A stretch of 64,000 nucleotides of DNA, from NCBI RefSeq assembly GCF_001426865.1, contig NZ_LMFO01000012.1, positions 187,086 through 251,085 on the forward strand. The letters are read 5' to 3'. Under the pieces are notes generated by a model. The model ran no database searches, was not told the DNA's origin, and was given only the letters and a program-made list of their open reading frames with translations. The position numbers and the translations under genes were made by a program. The stretch comes from Paenibacillus sp. Root52. GTDB taxonomy: Bacteria; Bacillota; Bacilli; Paenibacillales; Paenibacillaceae. Shown here one piece after another: positions 17,427 to 25,766 of this stretch. Positions within the stretch are counted from its first letter, which is position 1; each line of letters opens with the position of its first letter.

Positions 17427-17723
17427 ATGCAAGCATGGTTTGCGTCAAACCCGATCGTAGCCTATATCGTCATCTTTGTGCTAATAACTTACGTATACAA
17501 CAAGGTGTTTCGGGTACGTCAGAAATTACCACTCGTTAAGGAAATTTTCCTCTATCTGTTGATGGCGATGGGCACATTCATGCTTCTTATTTTTCAGATC
17601 GATAAGCTTCCCATCATTCAATGTTTGCTGGTAGCGGTTGGTTTGATGTTGTTAGTACGAGTGCGCTATTTTATTGAAGGTCGACAAAAGAAAAAAGCGG
17701 AAGCTTCCGCACGAAACTCATAA
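17427..17723 (+). CDS. ylaH: YlaH-like membrane protein
   Basis: A 98-residue protein with three predicted membrane helices (about 8-25, 35-55 and 60-78) and a basic C-terminal tail (EGRQKKKAEASARNS). Size, topology and its place after typA match the YlaH family, of unknown function. ATG 17427 is chosen because AAGGAG ends 10 bases before it; the longer frame upstream has no ribosome site. No enzymatic motif is visible. Confidence 0.78.
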   Translation: MQAWFASNPIVAYIVIFVLITYVYNKVFRVRQKLPLVKEIFLYLLMAMGTFMLLIFQIDKLPIIQCLLVAVGLMLLVRVRYFIEGRQKKKAEASARNS

Positions 17724-17814
17724 ATGTTGTCTTGTACAAACCATCCGTTTTCCCTCGGGAAAGCGGTTGTCTTTTATTTAGACAAAAAACAGATGTGATA
17801 AAGGTGTTGAAGAT

Positions 17815-18870
17815 ATGAATTCGAACGGCTTACCTCCACGGAGACAGGCACCGACGAAATCCAGTACTTCTGGATCGAAGAATGGCAAGGGTCAACCTAA
17901 GAAAAAGAAAAAAGGGTTGCGAGCATTTGCGAAGATCGTACTCAGTTTGTTCGTCATCGGCATATTGGTGGGGGCTGGATATATCTACTGGGTGTACAAC
18001 CAAGTAGCTGATACAGGTATTGATAAACCGGTACCTGCAGGGATGTCGGCTAAAACCAAACCGATTACGATGCTACTTTTAGGTACGGATAATCGTCCTG
18101 AGACAGGGACCTATCTATCCGATGTAGTGATGGTGGCTTCCATGAATCCGGAGACCAAAACGGCAACGATTGTGTCGCTACCACGCGATACACGAATTAC
18201 ATTGGATGGATATAAATCGAATAAATTGAACTCATATTATCCAAGATTTAAGGCACAGGAAAAAACCTCCGGTAAAAAAGCGGAAGATCAGATGAAAGAA
18301 ATGATGGGTAATTATCTTGGTGTGGACATCAATTATACAACCGTCTTGAATTTCCAAGCTTTCCGTGATGCCGTTAATGCGGTTGGCGGGGTAGATGTGA
18401 CTGTTGACAAAAATATGTGTTACCGAGATAAAGCAGATGGTACGGATATTAATCTCATAGCAGGCCCACAGCATCTCGATGGTAAAGAGGCGCTTGACTT
18501 CGTTCGTTACCGTAAATCGAATTGTGATCCCAAAACACAAGAATCCAACGATTTTGACCGAAATAAACGCCAAAACCAAGTGTTGAATTCCATGTTAGAT
18601 CAGATGAAGTCACTAGGTGGTGTTACCAAAATCGGTAAGGTCATTGGGGCAGTGGATGACAATATGACCACAGATGTGGAATCAGAACAAATGAAAAATT
18701 TCATTTCCACGTATTGGGATATATCTAAATCGGATGTACACTATACTCCAGTGACAGGTGAGTGGAGAAGTCCATATGTATATATCAACGAGACAGAGCT
18801 AGCGAATGCGAAGCAAGCTCTGCAGGATACGTTATCCGGTAAAGTGACTGCGTCTCCAGCAGCAGAATAA
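17815..18870 (+). CDS. LytR-CpsA-Psr (LCP) family protein
   Basis: A 351-residue protein: a basic cytoplasmic N-terminus (GQPKKKKKGLR), one membrane helix (about 42-64), and an extracellular LCP domain. Motifs include LLLGTDNRPE with the catalytic-region Asp/Arg, SLPRDTRI, KLNSYYPR and FVRYRKSNCDP. LCP enzymes move undecaprenyl-linked polymers such as teichoic acids onto peptidoglycan (TagTUV). An inserted pair of cysteines (NMCYRD and SNCDP) lies inside the domain and may form a disulfide. AAGGTG precedes the ATG. Two hairpins stand in the 90-bp gap upstream. Confidence 0.9.
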   Translation: MNSNGLPPRRQAPTKSSTSGSKNGKGQPKKKKKGLRAFAKIVLSLFVIGILVGAGYIYWVYNQVADTGIDKPVPAGMSAKTKPITMLLLGTDNRPETGTYLSDVVMVASMNPETKTATIVSLPRDTRITLDGYKSNKLNSYYPRFKAQEKTSGKKAEDQMKEMMGNYLGVDINYTTVLNFQAFRDAVNAVGGVDVTVDKNMCYRDKADGTDINLIAGPQHLDGKEALDFVRYRKSNCDPKTQESNDFDRNKRQNQVLNSMLDQMKSLGGVTKIGKVIGAVDDNMTTDVESEQMKNFISTYWDISKSDVHYTPVTGEWRSPYVYINETELANAKQALQDTLSGKVTASPAAE

Positions 18871-18887
18871 CTCTCATTCTTTGGGGA

Positions 18888-18917
18888 TTGGAAGCGAGCT
18901 TAGCGGTATGCTATAAT
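18888..18917 (+). promoter_or_regulatory. Sigma-A promoter of ylaL
   Basis: TTGGAA (18888-18893), 18 bp, and an extended -10 TGCTATAAT ending at 18917. Confidence 0.65.
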
Positions 18918-18969
18918 GACTTAAACAGTGAAGCAAGTCTTGCCTAAAGAAGATTAGGGGGCTGGTTGA

Positions 18970-19422
18970 ATGTCCGAAGCCGTCACACAATTAACTGAAT
19001 CTCTTTTGCAACAGTTCAAACATGAGACATTTGTCCTCCTGAATACCGTTGATTTGGAATTCGGAGGCCCTACATCTACTGCGATTTCTTGGATTTATGC
19101 AGAGAATGCTTCGACTCTTCGTGTTGCACTGGATCATCGTTCACGTCTCGTGAAGAATATGATGCATAATCCATTAATAACTGTCACTGTATTTGGAGAA
19201 GAGATGGTATATGCCATTAACGGTCGTGCTTCGGTGCGCCAAGATCCATTACAGGATGTTCCATTTAATATGTGCTGTTTCGATATTTCAATCGAAGCTG
19301 TGCGAAATGCGTTGTTTTATGGAGCTCAGCTATCCTCTGTGCCTCAATATGTCAAAATATACGATCAGCGTGCTGCTGAAAAATTAGATGAGCAGGTTTT
19401 TGCTGCAATGAAAAAAGCCTAG
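18970..19422 (+). CDS. ylaL: Pyridoxamine 5'-phosphate oxidase-like FMN-binding protein (YlaL)
   Basis: A 150-residue split-barrel flavin reductase/PPOX-like protein. GPTSTAISWIYAENASTLRVALDHRSRLVKNMMHNPLITVTVFGE is the usual beta-strand and R-x-K-N cofactor-binding portion. It resembles B. subtilis YlaL and sits in the same block as ylaJ and ylaK. The substrate is unknown. The stop codon lies within the hairpin of a bidirectional terminator shared with the convergent ylaJ. Confidence 0.8.
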   Translation: MSEAVTQLTESLLQQFKHETFVLLNTVDLEFGGPTSTAISWIYAENASTLRVALDHRSRLVKNMMHNPLITVTVFGEEMVYAINGRASVRQDPLQDVPFNMCCFDISIEAVRNALFYGAQLSSVPQYVKIYDQRAAEKLDEQVFAAMKKA

Positions 19423-19443
19423 TGAGAAATCACTGGGCTTTTT
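19412..19443. terminator. Bidirectional terminator overlapping both stop codons (ylaL/ylaJ)
   Basis: AAAAAGCCTAGTGA (19412-19425), loop GAAA, TCACTGGGCTTTTT (19430-19443), with one G-U pair. The TAG of ylaL (19420-19422) and the TGA of ylaJ (19432-19430) both lie in the stem. Confidence 0.9.
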
Positions 19444-20137
19444 GTTGTCTTTTGTCTGTAGAATGTTGTTGCTGCTGTTGTTGTTGCATCTGAGGTTCCT
19501 GCTCATTTTGTTCATCAGGATTTTGTCGAACCTGAACATCTTTTGGCAGCTGTGGGATGATTCGTCCCACCATATCAGCAAGCTCTGAGGCAAAACCGGA
19601 GATTGGGTGTCCTTGACGGATATGCTCACCAATTTCTTTGATTCGTTCAGTGACATCGGCATCTGCCGTAACAATAGAATCTACACCTTCAGGGTCTTTA
19701 CGAAGAGCCTCGGCAACAGCGTATTTAATGGTTCCAACGCGTGCACGCTCAAGCTCGCCATCAACATCGATACCAACCACTGCAGTATTACCTAGAATGA
19801 CACAATTGGCATCCTCCACACCTTCCACTTGCTTAGCGAGTGCTTTGAGGTGATGAATTCGTTGATCATTAGGCATCCGGCCTGTTTGTGCATCATCTAC
19901 GATGTTTGGATCATGGACTTCACCTGTATTTTCAGGGATTTCTTCCAATCCTGAAGGGTTATTAAGATCATCTTGTGCGTCCAGCATATGAGATCCTCTC
20001 TGCCCGTCTTGCTGAGTTGTAACATTGCCTCCATAACCTCTAGCATGCTGGCCTTGCTGCTGCGAAGCGTTATGCGAAGTACTGTTACAGCCTGTAAGTA
20101 TAAAGATCAGAAGCAGCGTGCATATCCCTAATTTCAT
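19430..20137 (-). CDS. ylaJ: YhcN/YlaJ family sporulation lipoprotein
   Basis: A 235-residue protein with a lipoprotein signal (LLLIFILTGC, lipobox cysteine at 16), a Ser/Gln/His-rich linker, then the YhcN/YlaJ domain (about 85-195: RIHHLKALAKQVEGVEDANCVILGNTAVVGIDVD). The C-terminus is extremely Gln-rich (QMQQQQQQQHS). Relatives are forespore or spore membrane lipoproteins in B. subtilis and affect germination or outgrowth. AAAGGATG precedes the ATG. It is transcribed against its neighbours. Confidence 0.85.
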   Translation of the reverse strand: MKLGICTLLLIFILTGCNSTSHNASQQQGQHARGYGGNVTTQQDGQRGSHMLDAQDDLNNPSGLEEIPENTGEVHDPNIVDDAQTGRMPNDQRIHHLKALAKQVEGVEDANCVILGNTAVVGIDVDGELERARVGTIKYAVAEALRKDPEGVDSIVTADADVTERIKEIGEHIRQGHPISGFASELADMVGRIIPQLPKDVQVRQNPDEQNEQEPQMQQQQQQQHSTDKRQQKAQ

Positions 20138-20290
20138 AAATGTTCATCCTTTCCTGGAGTTTTTCAGAATGGTTGACAATTATTTTGTCCTAGTCGAATA
20201 CATTTATGTATGGGAGCATGATTGTCCATGCCGCTGCTGAAAGATCGCACTTATCCATGCCTTTAACGACGCCGCTTTGGAGGGGATTGA

Positions 20291-21625
20291 ATGAAAAAGA
20301 TTTTTGTATTGGATACCAACGTGCTTCTGCATGACCCCAATGCCATATTTGCCTTTGAGGAACATGAGGTAATCATTCCCGCGGTTGTACTGGAGGAGAT
20401 CGACTCCAAGAAAAGAAATGCCGATGAAATAGGCCGCAATGCCCGCAACGTATCAAGGCTGCTTGATGGACTACGTGAGTTAGGGCATCTGCATAGTGGT
20501 GTGCCTCTTGCCAATGGAGGGAACCTAAAAGTTGAGTTGAATCATCGCAGTTTCGTAAAGGTACAGGAGATGTTTGGTGAAGTATCCAATGATAATCGTA
20601 TTTTGGCTGTCGCTGTGAATTATCAGATTGAAGAAAATGAAAAAGAGGTCGTAGAACGACAGGTCGTTCTGGTCAGTAAAGATGTCCTTGTTCGGATCAA
20701 AGCCGATGTACTTGGTTTGGTTACACAAGATTACTTATCAGATCGGACAGCAGGGCTGAGTGAACTGTATCCGGGTTATACCGCCTTGAAGGTGCACCCA
20801 TCCGTTATTGATGAGTTCTACACCTATCGCTTTCTCCCGATCAAGCCATTGCAACTATCCTATTCACTCTATCCTAATGAATTTGTCATTCTCAAAGATG
20901 AGATGGGTACGAATAAATCAGCGTTGCTCAAGGTAAATACAGAAGGAACCAAGCTTGAGCCGCTTTTCCTTAGTAATGATAATGTGTGGGGAATTAGTGC
21001 ACGTAACGCACAACAACGTATGGCTCTTGAACTGCTGTTGAATGATGATATCCCTCTTGTGACGATAACGGGAAAAGCGGGAACAGGCAAAACGTTACTG
21101 GCACTTGCGGCTGGTTTGTTAAAAGTGGAAGATGATCATAAATATAAAAAGCTATTGATTGCTCGTCCTGTAGTTCCAATGGGAAAAGATATCGGTTATC
21201 TACCTGGTGAGAAAGAAGAGAAGCTACGCCCGTGGATGCAACCGATCTATGATAATCTGGAGTTTCTGTTTGACACCAAAAAAGCAGGCGATATTGATAA
21301 AATCCTAATGGGTCTAGGTAGTATTCAGGTCGAAGCACTCACGTATATCCGCGGACGCTCCATCCCAGGACAATTCATTATCATTGATGAAGCGCAGAAC
21401 CTCTCCCGTCATGAAGTGAAGACGATTGTATCAAGGGTTGGTGAAGGCAGTAAAATCATTCTGATGGGCGACCCTGAGCAGATTGACCATCCTTATCTGG
21501 ATTCTGCGAGTAATGGTCTAACGTACATCGTAGAGAGATTCAAACAAGAAGGAATTAGCGGACACATTATGCTCGAAAAAGGAGAACGATCCAAGCTTGC
21601 ACAATTAGCTGCAGACTTGTTGTGA
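20291..21625 (+). CDS. ylaK: PhoH family protein with PIN domain (YlaK)
   Basis: A 444-residue two-domain protein. Residues 1-140 are a PIN-type nuclease domain starting FVLDTNVLLHDP (Asp at 6) with VLEEID and DNRILAVA. Residues about 240-444 are a PhoH ATPase with Walker A GKAGTGKT, PVVPMGKDIGYLPG and Walker B FIIIDEAQN. PIN-PhoH proteins (PhoH2 type) couple RNA unwinding to cleavage in mycobacteria; the function of the Bacillus YlaK type is not established. GGAGGGG precedes the ATG. Confidence 0.9.
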   Translation: MKKIFVLDTNVLLHDPNAIFAFEEHEVIIPAVVLEEIDSKKRNADEIGRNARNVSRLLDGLRELGHLHSGVPLANGGNLKVELNHRSFVKVQEMFGEVSNDNRILAVAVNYQIEENEKEVVERQVVLVSKDVLVRIKADVLGLVTQDYLSDRTAGLSELYPGYTALKVHPSVIDEFYTYRFLPIKPLQLSYSLYPNEFVILKDEMGTNKSALLKVNTEGTKLEPLFLSNDNVWGISARNAQQRMALELLLNDDIPLVTITGKAGTGKTLLALAAGLLKVEDDHKYKKLLIARPVVPMGKDIGYLPGEKEEKLRPWMQPIYDNLEFLFDTKKAGDIDKILMGLGSIQVEALTYIRGRSIPGQFIIIDEAQNLSRHEVKTIVSRVGEGSKIILMGDPEQIDHPYLDSASNGLTYIVERFKQEGISGHIMLEKGERSKLAQLAADLL

Positions 21626-21672
21626 TTCATGGGAATATAGCAGGGATATTTCCCGGAAAATGTTTCTAGCAT

Positions 21673-21698
21673 AACCGGCTCAATAGAGCCGGTTTTTT
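21673..21698 (+). terminator. Rho-independent terminator after ylaK
   Basis: AACCGGCTC, loop AATA, GAGCCGGTT, then T-run. Confidence 0.92.
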
Positions 21699-21857
21699 AT
21701 TGCGAAAAAACCGAACATCACATAATGTTCAGAACTCGATATGCTCAAATTATGCAAAAGTTAGAAAAACAGTTTTTAGGCAGATTAGGACAAGAGCCCT
21801 ATGAATTTGTTACAATGGACATCGCAGGAAATAATTAGAAAGCAAGGAGGAGAGGTA

Positions 21858-23141
21858 ATGAAGCGGAGACATCAGATCGTATTGTTTGCAGTGTTGCTGC
21901 TTTCGTTAACTATACTTTCTCCAAGCTTTGACTTTGGTGGCTCACAATCAAGTGAAGAGGGTAACCCGGATCGTACTACATTTCCAAACCAAACATCCCG
22001 TGGAGAAGATCAACATGCACCTGTGGAAATTGTTGTTTCCATGAATCCTGAGGAGTTTCTTATATTTCAAACAATTGCTAATCAAGTTGCGGATTCCTCT
22101 AGTGTAGAAATTCAGTTACGTAATTTGGAGCAGGACACATTCGAAAGTGTGCTTGAATCTGAGTTTGCGGTTGGAGATAGTGGAGATGTTATTCTGCTAG
22201 AGGGTACCGAGGTTCAGAATTATGCCAAAAGAGGATACTTGTATCCCTTAAATGGGACTACGTTGTCCAAGTCACTTGGAGAAACTGTCATTCCTTTGCG
22301 GGAAATGACTGAATGGAATGGCTACCAATGGGCAATGCCGTTTGATTTTGATACTTACGTGCTTGCGGCTCGTTCTGCATTTCTTACTAAAGCTGGTTTA
22401 GATACATTGCCACAACGAGAAGATCAGTGGATTAAGCTAATACAGCAGGCGAGTAACGCGGGGACGAAACTGTTATCAATCGACAGCGATGATATCTACG
22501 CAACGAGTGCATGGTTGAATCATTTTGAGCCTGGTCTTGCTCTGGACGGAATGATGAATGGGGAACAAGGTAGTCTTTTAGAGGGAGATTACCAACAGGA
22601 GTTACAGTTAATAGAACAGATTCAACCATACCTGCAACTGAACGCGAAGAGTGCTGAATTTTCAGAGGCGTTTCAACAAAATGTAGTTCCGATGACGGTC
22701 ATGTCACTATCCAGACTTCTACAAGAGAATAAGACAATAGTGGAGGACACGGGTTCATTTAACCAGATAGCGCTTACAGCTCTGATGCCAGTGAAATCGC
22801 GAAGCTTTGTCATTACAACCGGCTCTTCTGAGACCGATGGAGCCAGTCGATGGATTGAAGGCATGACTTCCGCCTCTGTGCAATTGGAATGGTTCCAACG
22901 AGCGCGTTATTTGCCAGCTAAACAAGATCAGGTGAATGTCCAGTCTGGCAAATTGGCTTCTCTTTTTGGAAAAATGGACATTAAAGCTTTATTGGCTACA
23001 AAGACTGTACCTTCCGAAACTGAGATAACGTATGTGCCAACGGGAAAGGTTCAGCAGAAGATAAAGCAATTTATCCAAGGTCAGATCTCAGCGATCCAGT
23101 ACATGAACAGTATTGTTGAGATACGAGGCTTATCAAAATGA
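21858..23141 (+). CDS. Extracellular solute-binding protein-like, orphan
   Basis: A 427-residue exported protein. An N-terminal signal or anchor (about 5-22) lacks a lipobox cysteine, and a Ser/Asp-rich spacer follows. The rest resembles family 1 (MalE-like) solute-binding proteins: GDSGDVILLEGTEVQNYAKRGYLYPLN, then WNGYQWAMPFDFDTYVLAARSAFLTKAGLDTLP, then DQWIKLIQQASNAGTKLLSID. No permease or ATPase gene is adjacent, so it may serve a distant transporter or act as a sensor. ATG 21858 follows AAGGAGG by 10 bases. Its stop overlaps the convergent gene by 9 bp. Confidence 0.75.
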   Translation: MKRRHQIVLFAVLLLSLTILSPSFDFGGSQSSEEGNPDRTTFPNQTSRGEDQHAPVEIVVSMNPEEFLIFQTIANQVADSSSVEIQLRNLEQDTFESVLESEFAVGDSGDVILLEGTEVQNYAKRGYLYPLNGTTLSKSLGETVIPLREMTEWNGYQWAMPFDFDTYVLAARSAFLTKAGLDTLPQREDQWIKLIQQASNAGTKLLSIDSDDIYATSAWLNHFEPGLALDGMMNGEQGSLLEGDYQQELQLIEQIQPYLQLNAKSAEFSEAFQQNVVPMTVMSLSRLLQENKTIVEDTGSFNQIALTALMPVKSRSFVITTGSSETDGASRWIEGMTSASVQLEWFQRARYLPAKQDQVNVQSGKLASLFGKMDIKALLATKTVPSETEITYVPTGKVQQKIKQFIQGQISAIQYMNSIVEIRGLSK

Positions 23142-24212
23142 AACAGCTAATTTCACTTCAAGCACTCCTTCACTTGTGGATACTTCTGTTGCTTTTACGA
23201 AAGATAGAATCTTCTGTGGATAAAACCCGAGATCGAATTCCTTTTCCAGCATCCGACGTGTTGTATCAGGCAGCTCCAATTGGTTAAATACCAGCTTGTC
23301 GACATGGAATCGAATGGAATTCTGAGGCTCGTTCTCCACCGTATAATGACCTTCAATGCTTAACTCCAATTGATCACGTTTACCCGATGCTGTGATTCGA
23401 TCTTCTTCAAATTGAAATGCAAAATCATTGAAAATAGGATTCTGCTCTCGCAAAAATTGATTAAGCTCATTCTGTCCAATTCGAATCGTGTATGTTGTTC
23501 CCGTTGTAGAAATTCCACCATTCTGATTTTGAATAAAGTCGGGTAGATTTTGCATGGCTGATGCCAAAGCTTTGAAATACCGTTTAACCTCGTATATTCC
23601 GATATTCTCCCAATAGATTGTAAGTTCGTTCATTAGCTTCTGAATGGCATCTGCATTTCCGCTAGCTGCTACTTGCCCATCCACTTCTTTTTGTAATGTG
23701 ATTACACGCTCCCGTTGATTCTGCAAATTAGATTTTAGTTCATCGAGCTCTTGGGCCGTTTGAGCAATGCGAGTTGACGTTTGCTGCATGCTTCTATACC
23801 TCTCCTGAAACTTATCCAACACAGCCTGGTCTCTGCCAATAATAATCTGATAGTAATCATAAAGAATAAATAGATCTTTGAATGATCTGGCACCAAGGAC
23901 GGTCATGAGGAGGCTGTCGCGTTCACCTGTATAATAGGATCGTACAACCGAACCTGCCCGTTCTTGTTGAATATGTATTTGTTCTTTTTGCTCTTGAAGC
24001 TGACTCGTCAACGTAAGTTGCTGCTGATCCAATTCATTCTGTCTTTGTGTTATCCGTTCAATCTCATGGTCGATCTCAACGATGGACAAGCTTTTTTGCA
24101 ATATCTCACGTGTTTCCTCAGGAGAGGGCTCGGCATAAACGGAAGTCGATGTAAGTTGGACAAAAAGTAGGATGGATACGAGTAGAGCAATTATGTTATA
24201 CCGACGTTTCAC
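23133..24212 (-). CDS. Exported coiled-coil protein (PcsB-like N-terminal domain)
   Basis: A 359-residue protein with a signal peptide (about 5-27, cleaved near VYAEP), a long coiled coil (about 40-190) with GSVVRSYYTGERDSLLMTVLGARSFKDLF in the middle, and a C-terminal globular domain (about 240-359) of unknown fold. The coiled-coil part resembles the PcsB/CwlO type that couples FtsEX to peptidoglycan hydrolases, but no CHAP or NlpC/P60 domain is present. GTG 24212 is chosen: AAGGAG ends 10 bases before it, whereas ATG 24221 lies 1 base from the Shine-Dalgarno. Role unknown. Confidence 0.7.
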   Translation of the reverse strand: MKRRYNIIALLVSILLFVQLTSTSVYAEPSPEETREILQKSLSIVEIDHEIERITQRQNELDQQQLTLTSQLQEQKEQIHIQQERAGSVVRSYYTGERDSLLMTVLGARSFKDLFILYDYYQIIIGRDQAVLDKFQERYRSMQQTSTRIAQTAQELDELKSNLQNQRERVITLQKEVDGQVAASGNADAIQKLMNELTIYWENIGIYEVKRYFKALASAMQNLPDFIQNQNGGISTTGTTYTIRIGQNELNQFLREQNPIFNDFAFQFEEDRITASGKRDQLELSIEGHYTVENEPQNSIRFHVDKLVFNQLELPDTTRRMLEKEFDLGFYPQKILSFVKATEVSTSEGVLEVKLAVSF

Positions 24213-24363
24213 CAATATCATTCTCCTTTCCTTAGTCATATCTATTGTACAGGCTTCTCTCTTTCAAACAATATATGAAACAATACTGTGAAATATCCTT
24301 AGTGGTTACATAACGCGTTAAACCATACTTCAATCATCAGAGTCATCATAGATTTTGAACGAC

Positions 24364-24400
24364 AAAAAAAGCAATCCGGAGTAAACTGGATCGCTTTTTT
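24364..24400. terminator. Hairpin terminator of the DUF2626 gene
   Basis: AAAAAAGC-ATCC pairs with GGAT-GCTTTTTT with small internal mismatches. It lies just after the stop of the minus-strand DUF2626 gene and has T-runs in both orientations. Confidence 0.8.
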
Positions 24401-24412
24401 GCTGTTGGCGGA

Positions 24413-24649
24413 TTAGAGCGGCAAATCCATTTGGAATACGGTCCAGTAACTGAACCCCGTAAAGGTAACGATCATATAACCCCAGAAGAGCAATATGTAC
24501 GTTCTTTCGGTAAATTTCAGATATCCCAAAATGACGAAAAACGCAGTCTGCAAGAAAAAAAGCAAGGCCATCTCGACCAAATTCCCTGCAAAAGCCATCA
24601 GGCCAATTGTGAGTGTGAAGAACCCGAGTACTCGAAACATGCGTGCCAC
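24413..24649 (-). CDS. DUF2626 family small membrane protein (YqgY-like)
   Basis: A 78-residue protein with three short membrane segments, starting MARMFRVLGFFTLTIGLMAFAGN, as in the DUF2626/YqgY family of Bacillales. Function unknown. The start is GTG 24649 with AGGAGGAC 5-6 bases upstream. It has its own strong promoter and terminator, so it is monocistronic. Confidence 0.8.
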   Translation of the reverse strand: MARMFRVLGFFTLTIGLMAFAGNLVEMALLFFLQTAFFVILGYLKFTERTYILLFWGYMIVTFTGFSYWTVFQMDLPL

Positions 24650-24694
24650 GGTAAGTCCTCCTCTCTATGTACGATCATAGATTGTCTACACAAC

Positions 24695-24723
24695 ATTATA
24701 CCGGGAAAGGAAAAAGGTGTAAA
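24695..24723 (-). promoter_or_regulatory. Sigma-A promoter of the DUF2626 gene
   Basis: On the minus strand: TTTACA (24723-24718), 17 bp, TATAAT (24700-24695), about 45 bp before the start codon. Confidence 0.75.
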
Positions 24724-24964
24724 CAGAATTGGATATGAAAGCGAATTCTTTTTTTTTGCCCTAAAGCGCACAATTATGCTTTCTTTTACACATGTGACGT
24801 ATGAGTGCACTTAAATGTGGAAATACATTTTAGTATGAAATCAATTCTATGAACTCTATGAGAGGCATAAGAATGAATGAAGCAGCTTTTATACCTCATT
24901 CACAAGCCGAGAGATCGGTAAGGTGAACGGTTATTTTAGGATGTTGTTAGGAGGGTATTATAGC
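24724..24964 (+). other. Intergenic stretch upstream of the rsfA-like gene
   Basis: I see no gene here. TGAATGA and TCATTCA (about 24875-24902) form an inverted repeat with a 15-base loop. The promoter of the downstream gene should be here; in B. subtilis rsfA is under sigma-F, but I could not find a convincing match. Confidence 0.35.
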
Positions 24965-25615
24965 ATGACTGCAGTGAGACAGGATGCTTGGAGTACAGAG
25001 GACGATTTGATTTTGGCTGAGGTTACATTACGTCATATTCGGGATGGAAGCACGCAGCTCGCTGCATTTGAAGAAGTAGGCGATAAAATTGGCAGAACGT
25101 CTGCCGCTTGCGGATTTCGCTGGAACAGTTTTGTCCGGAAAAAGTATGAATCTGCGATCAGCAATGCCAAAGCACAACGCCAAAAACGTAGTTATCTTAG
25201 AAAACAACCTGCATTGCTTGGGCCACAAGTGGCGGCACTCTCTACATTAGAAACGGAAGAAAGCTTGTATAAGTCAGATGGAATCTTGGAAGAGACTCTC
25301 TCCATCGATGCTGTGATCCGTTTCTTACGTCAATGGAGAGGAACAGTGCAAGAAAATGGCCGTCAGCTTAAAATGCTGGAAAAAGAATTACGAGAAAAAG
25401 AAGACGAACTTCATGAGCTTCGTTGTGAGAATGATCGTTTATCGAAGCAAGTGAATGAAGTTCAAACCGATTACCGTGTAGTGAACGACGATTACAAGGC
25501 ATTGATTCAGATTATGGATCGTGCAAGAAGACTTGCATTTTTGTCAGAAGAAGAAGAAGAGCTCAAAACACGGTTTAAAATGGATGCTAACGGAAATTTG
25601 GAGCGAATTGAGTAG
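24965..25615 (+). CDS. RsfA/YlbO-family prespore transcription factor, Myb-like
   Basis: A 216-residue protein. The N-terminal Myb/SANT-like DNA-binding domain (MTAVRQDAWSTEDDLILAEVTLRHIRDGSTQLAAFEEVG ... GFRWNSFVRKKYE) is very typical of the RsfA family, and the C-terminal half is a long coiled coil (about 135-190). RsfA tunes sigma-F-dependent genes in the forespore. The next gene, panE-like, reproduces the B. subtilis ylbO-ylbQ order upstream of the dcw cluster. ATG 24965 follows TAGGAGGG; the longer frame lacks a ribosome site. A terminator follows at about 25651. Confidence 0.88.
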   Translation: MTAVRQDAWSTEDDLILAEVTLRHIRDGSTQLAAFEEVGDKIGRTSAACGFRWNSFVRKKYESAISNAKAQRQKRSYLRKQPALLGPQVAALSTLETEESLYKSDGILEETLSIDAVIRFLRQWRGTVQENGRQLKMLEKELREKEDELHELRCENDRLSKQVNEVQTDYRVVNDDYKALIQIMDRARRLAFLSEEEEELKTRFKMDANGNLERIE

Positions 25616-25650
25616 TACAGATCTGTGTTTAATCTTCGATATAGGAATGA

Positions 25651-25696
25651 ACCCGTCACATTTCCGTTAGATACGGCAGCGTGCACGGGTTTTTTG
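25651..25696 (+). terminator. Rho-independent terminator after the rsfA-like gene
   Basis: ACCCGT (25651-25656) pairs with ACGGGT (25685-25690), extended by CAC/GTG, then six T. Confidence 0.75.
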
Positions 25697-25766
25697 TTTA
25701 ATCGTTTTGTTCTATGATATATAGATCTAATCTAAGGTATGGATAATGGCGAGAGGAGGGTGTCAT

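Noticed and set aside
17251..17460. A 69-codon frame overlapping ylaH
   Set aside because: It begins inside the inverted-repeat element and has no Shine-Dalgarno; the ylaH frame fits family and ribosome site.
24431..24814. A 127-codon frame opposite DUF2626
   Set aside because: It is antisense to a recognised gene, charged and low in hydrophobics, with no ribosome site.
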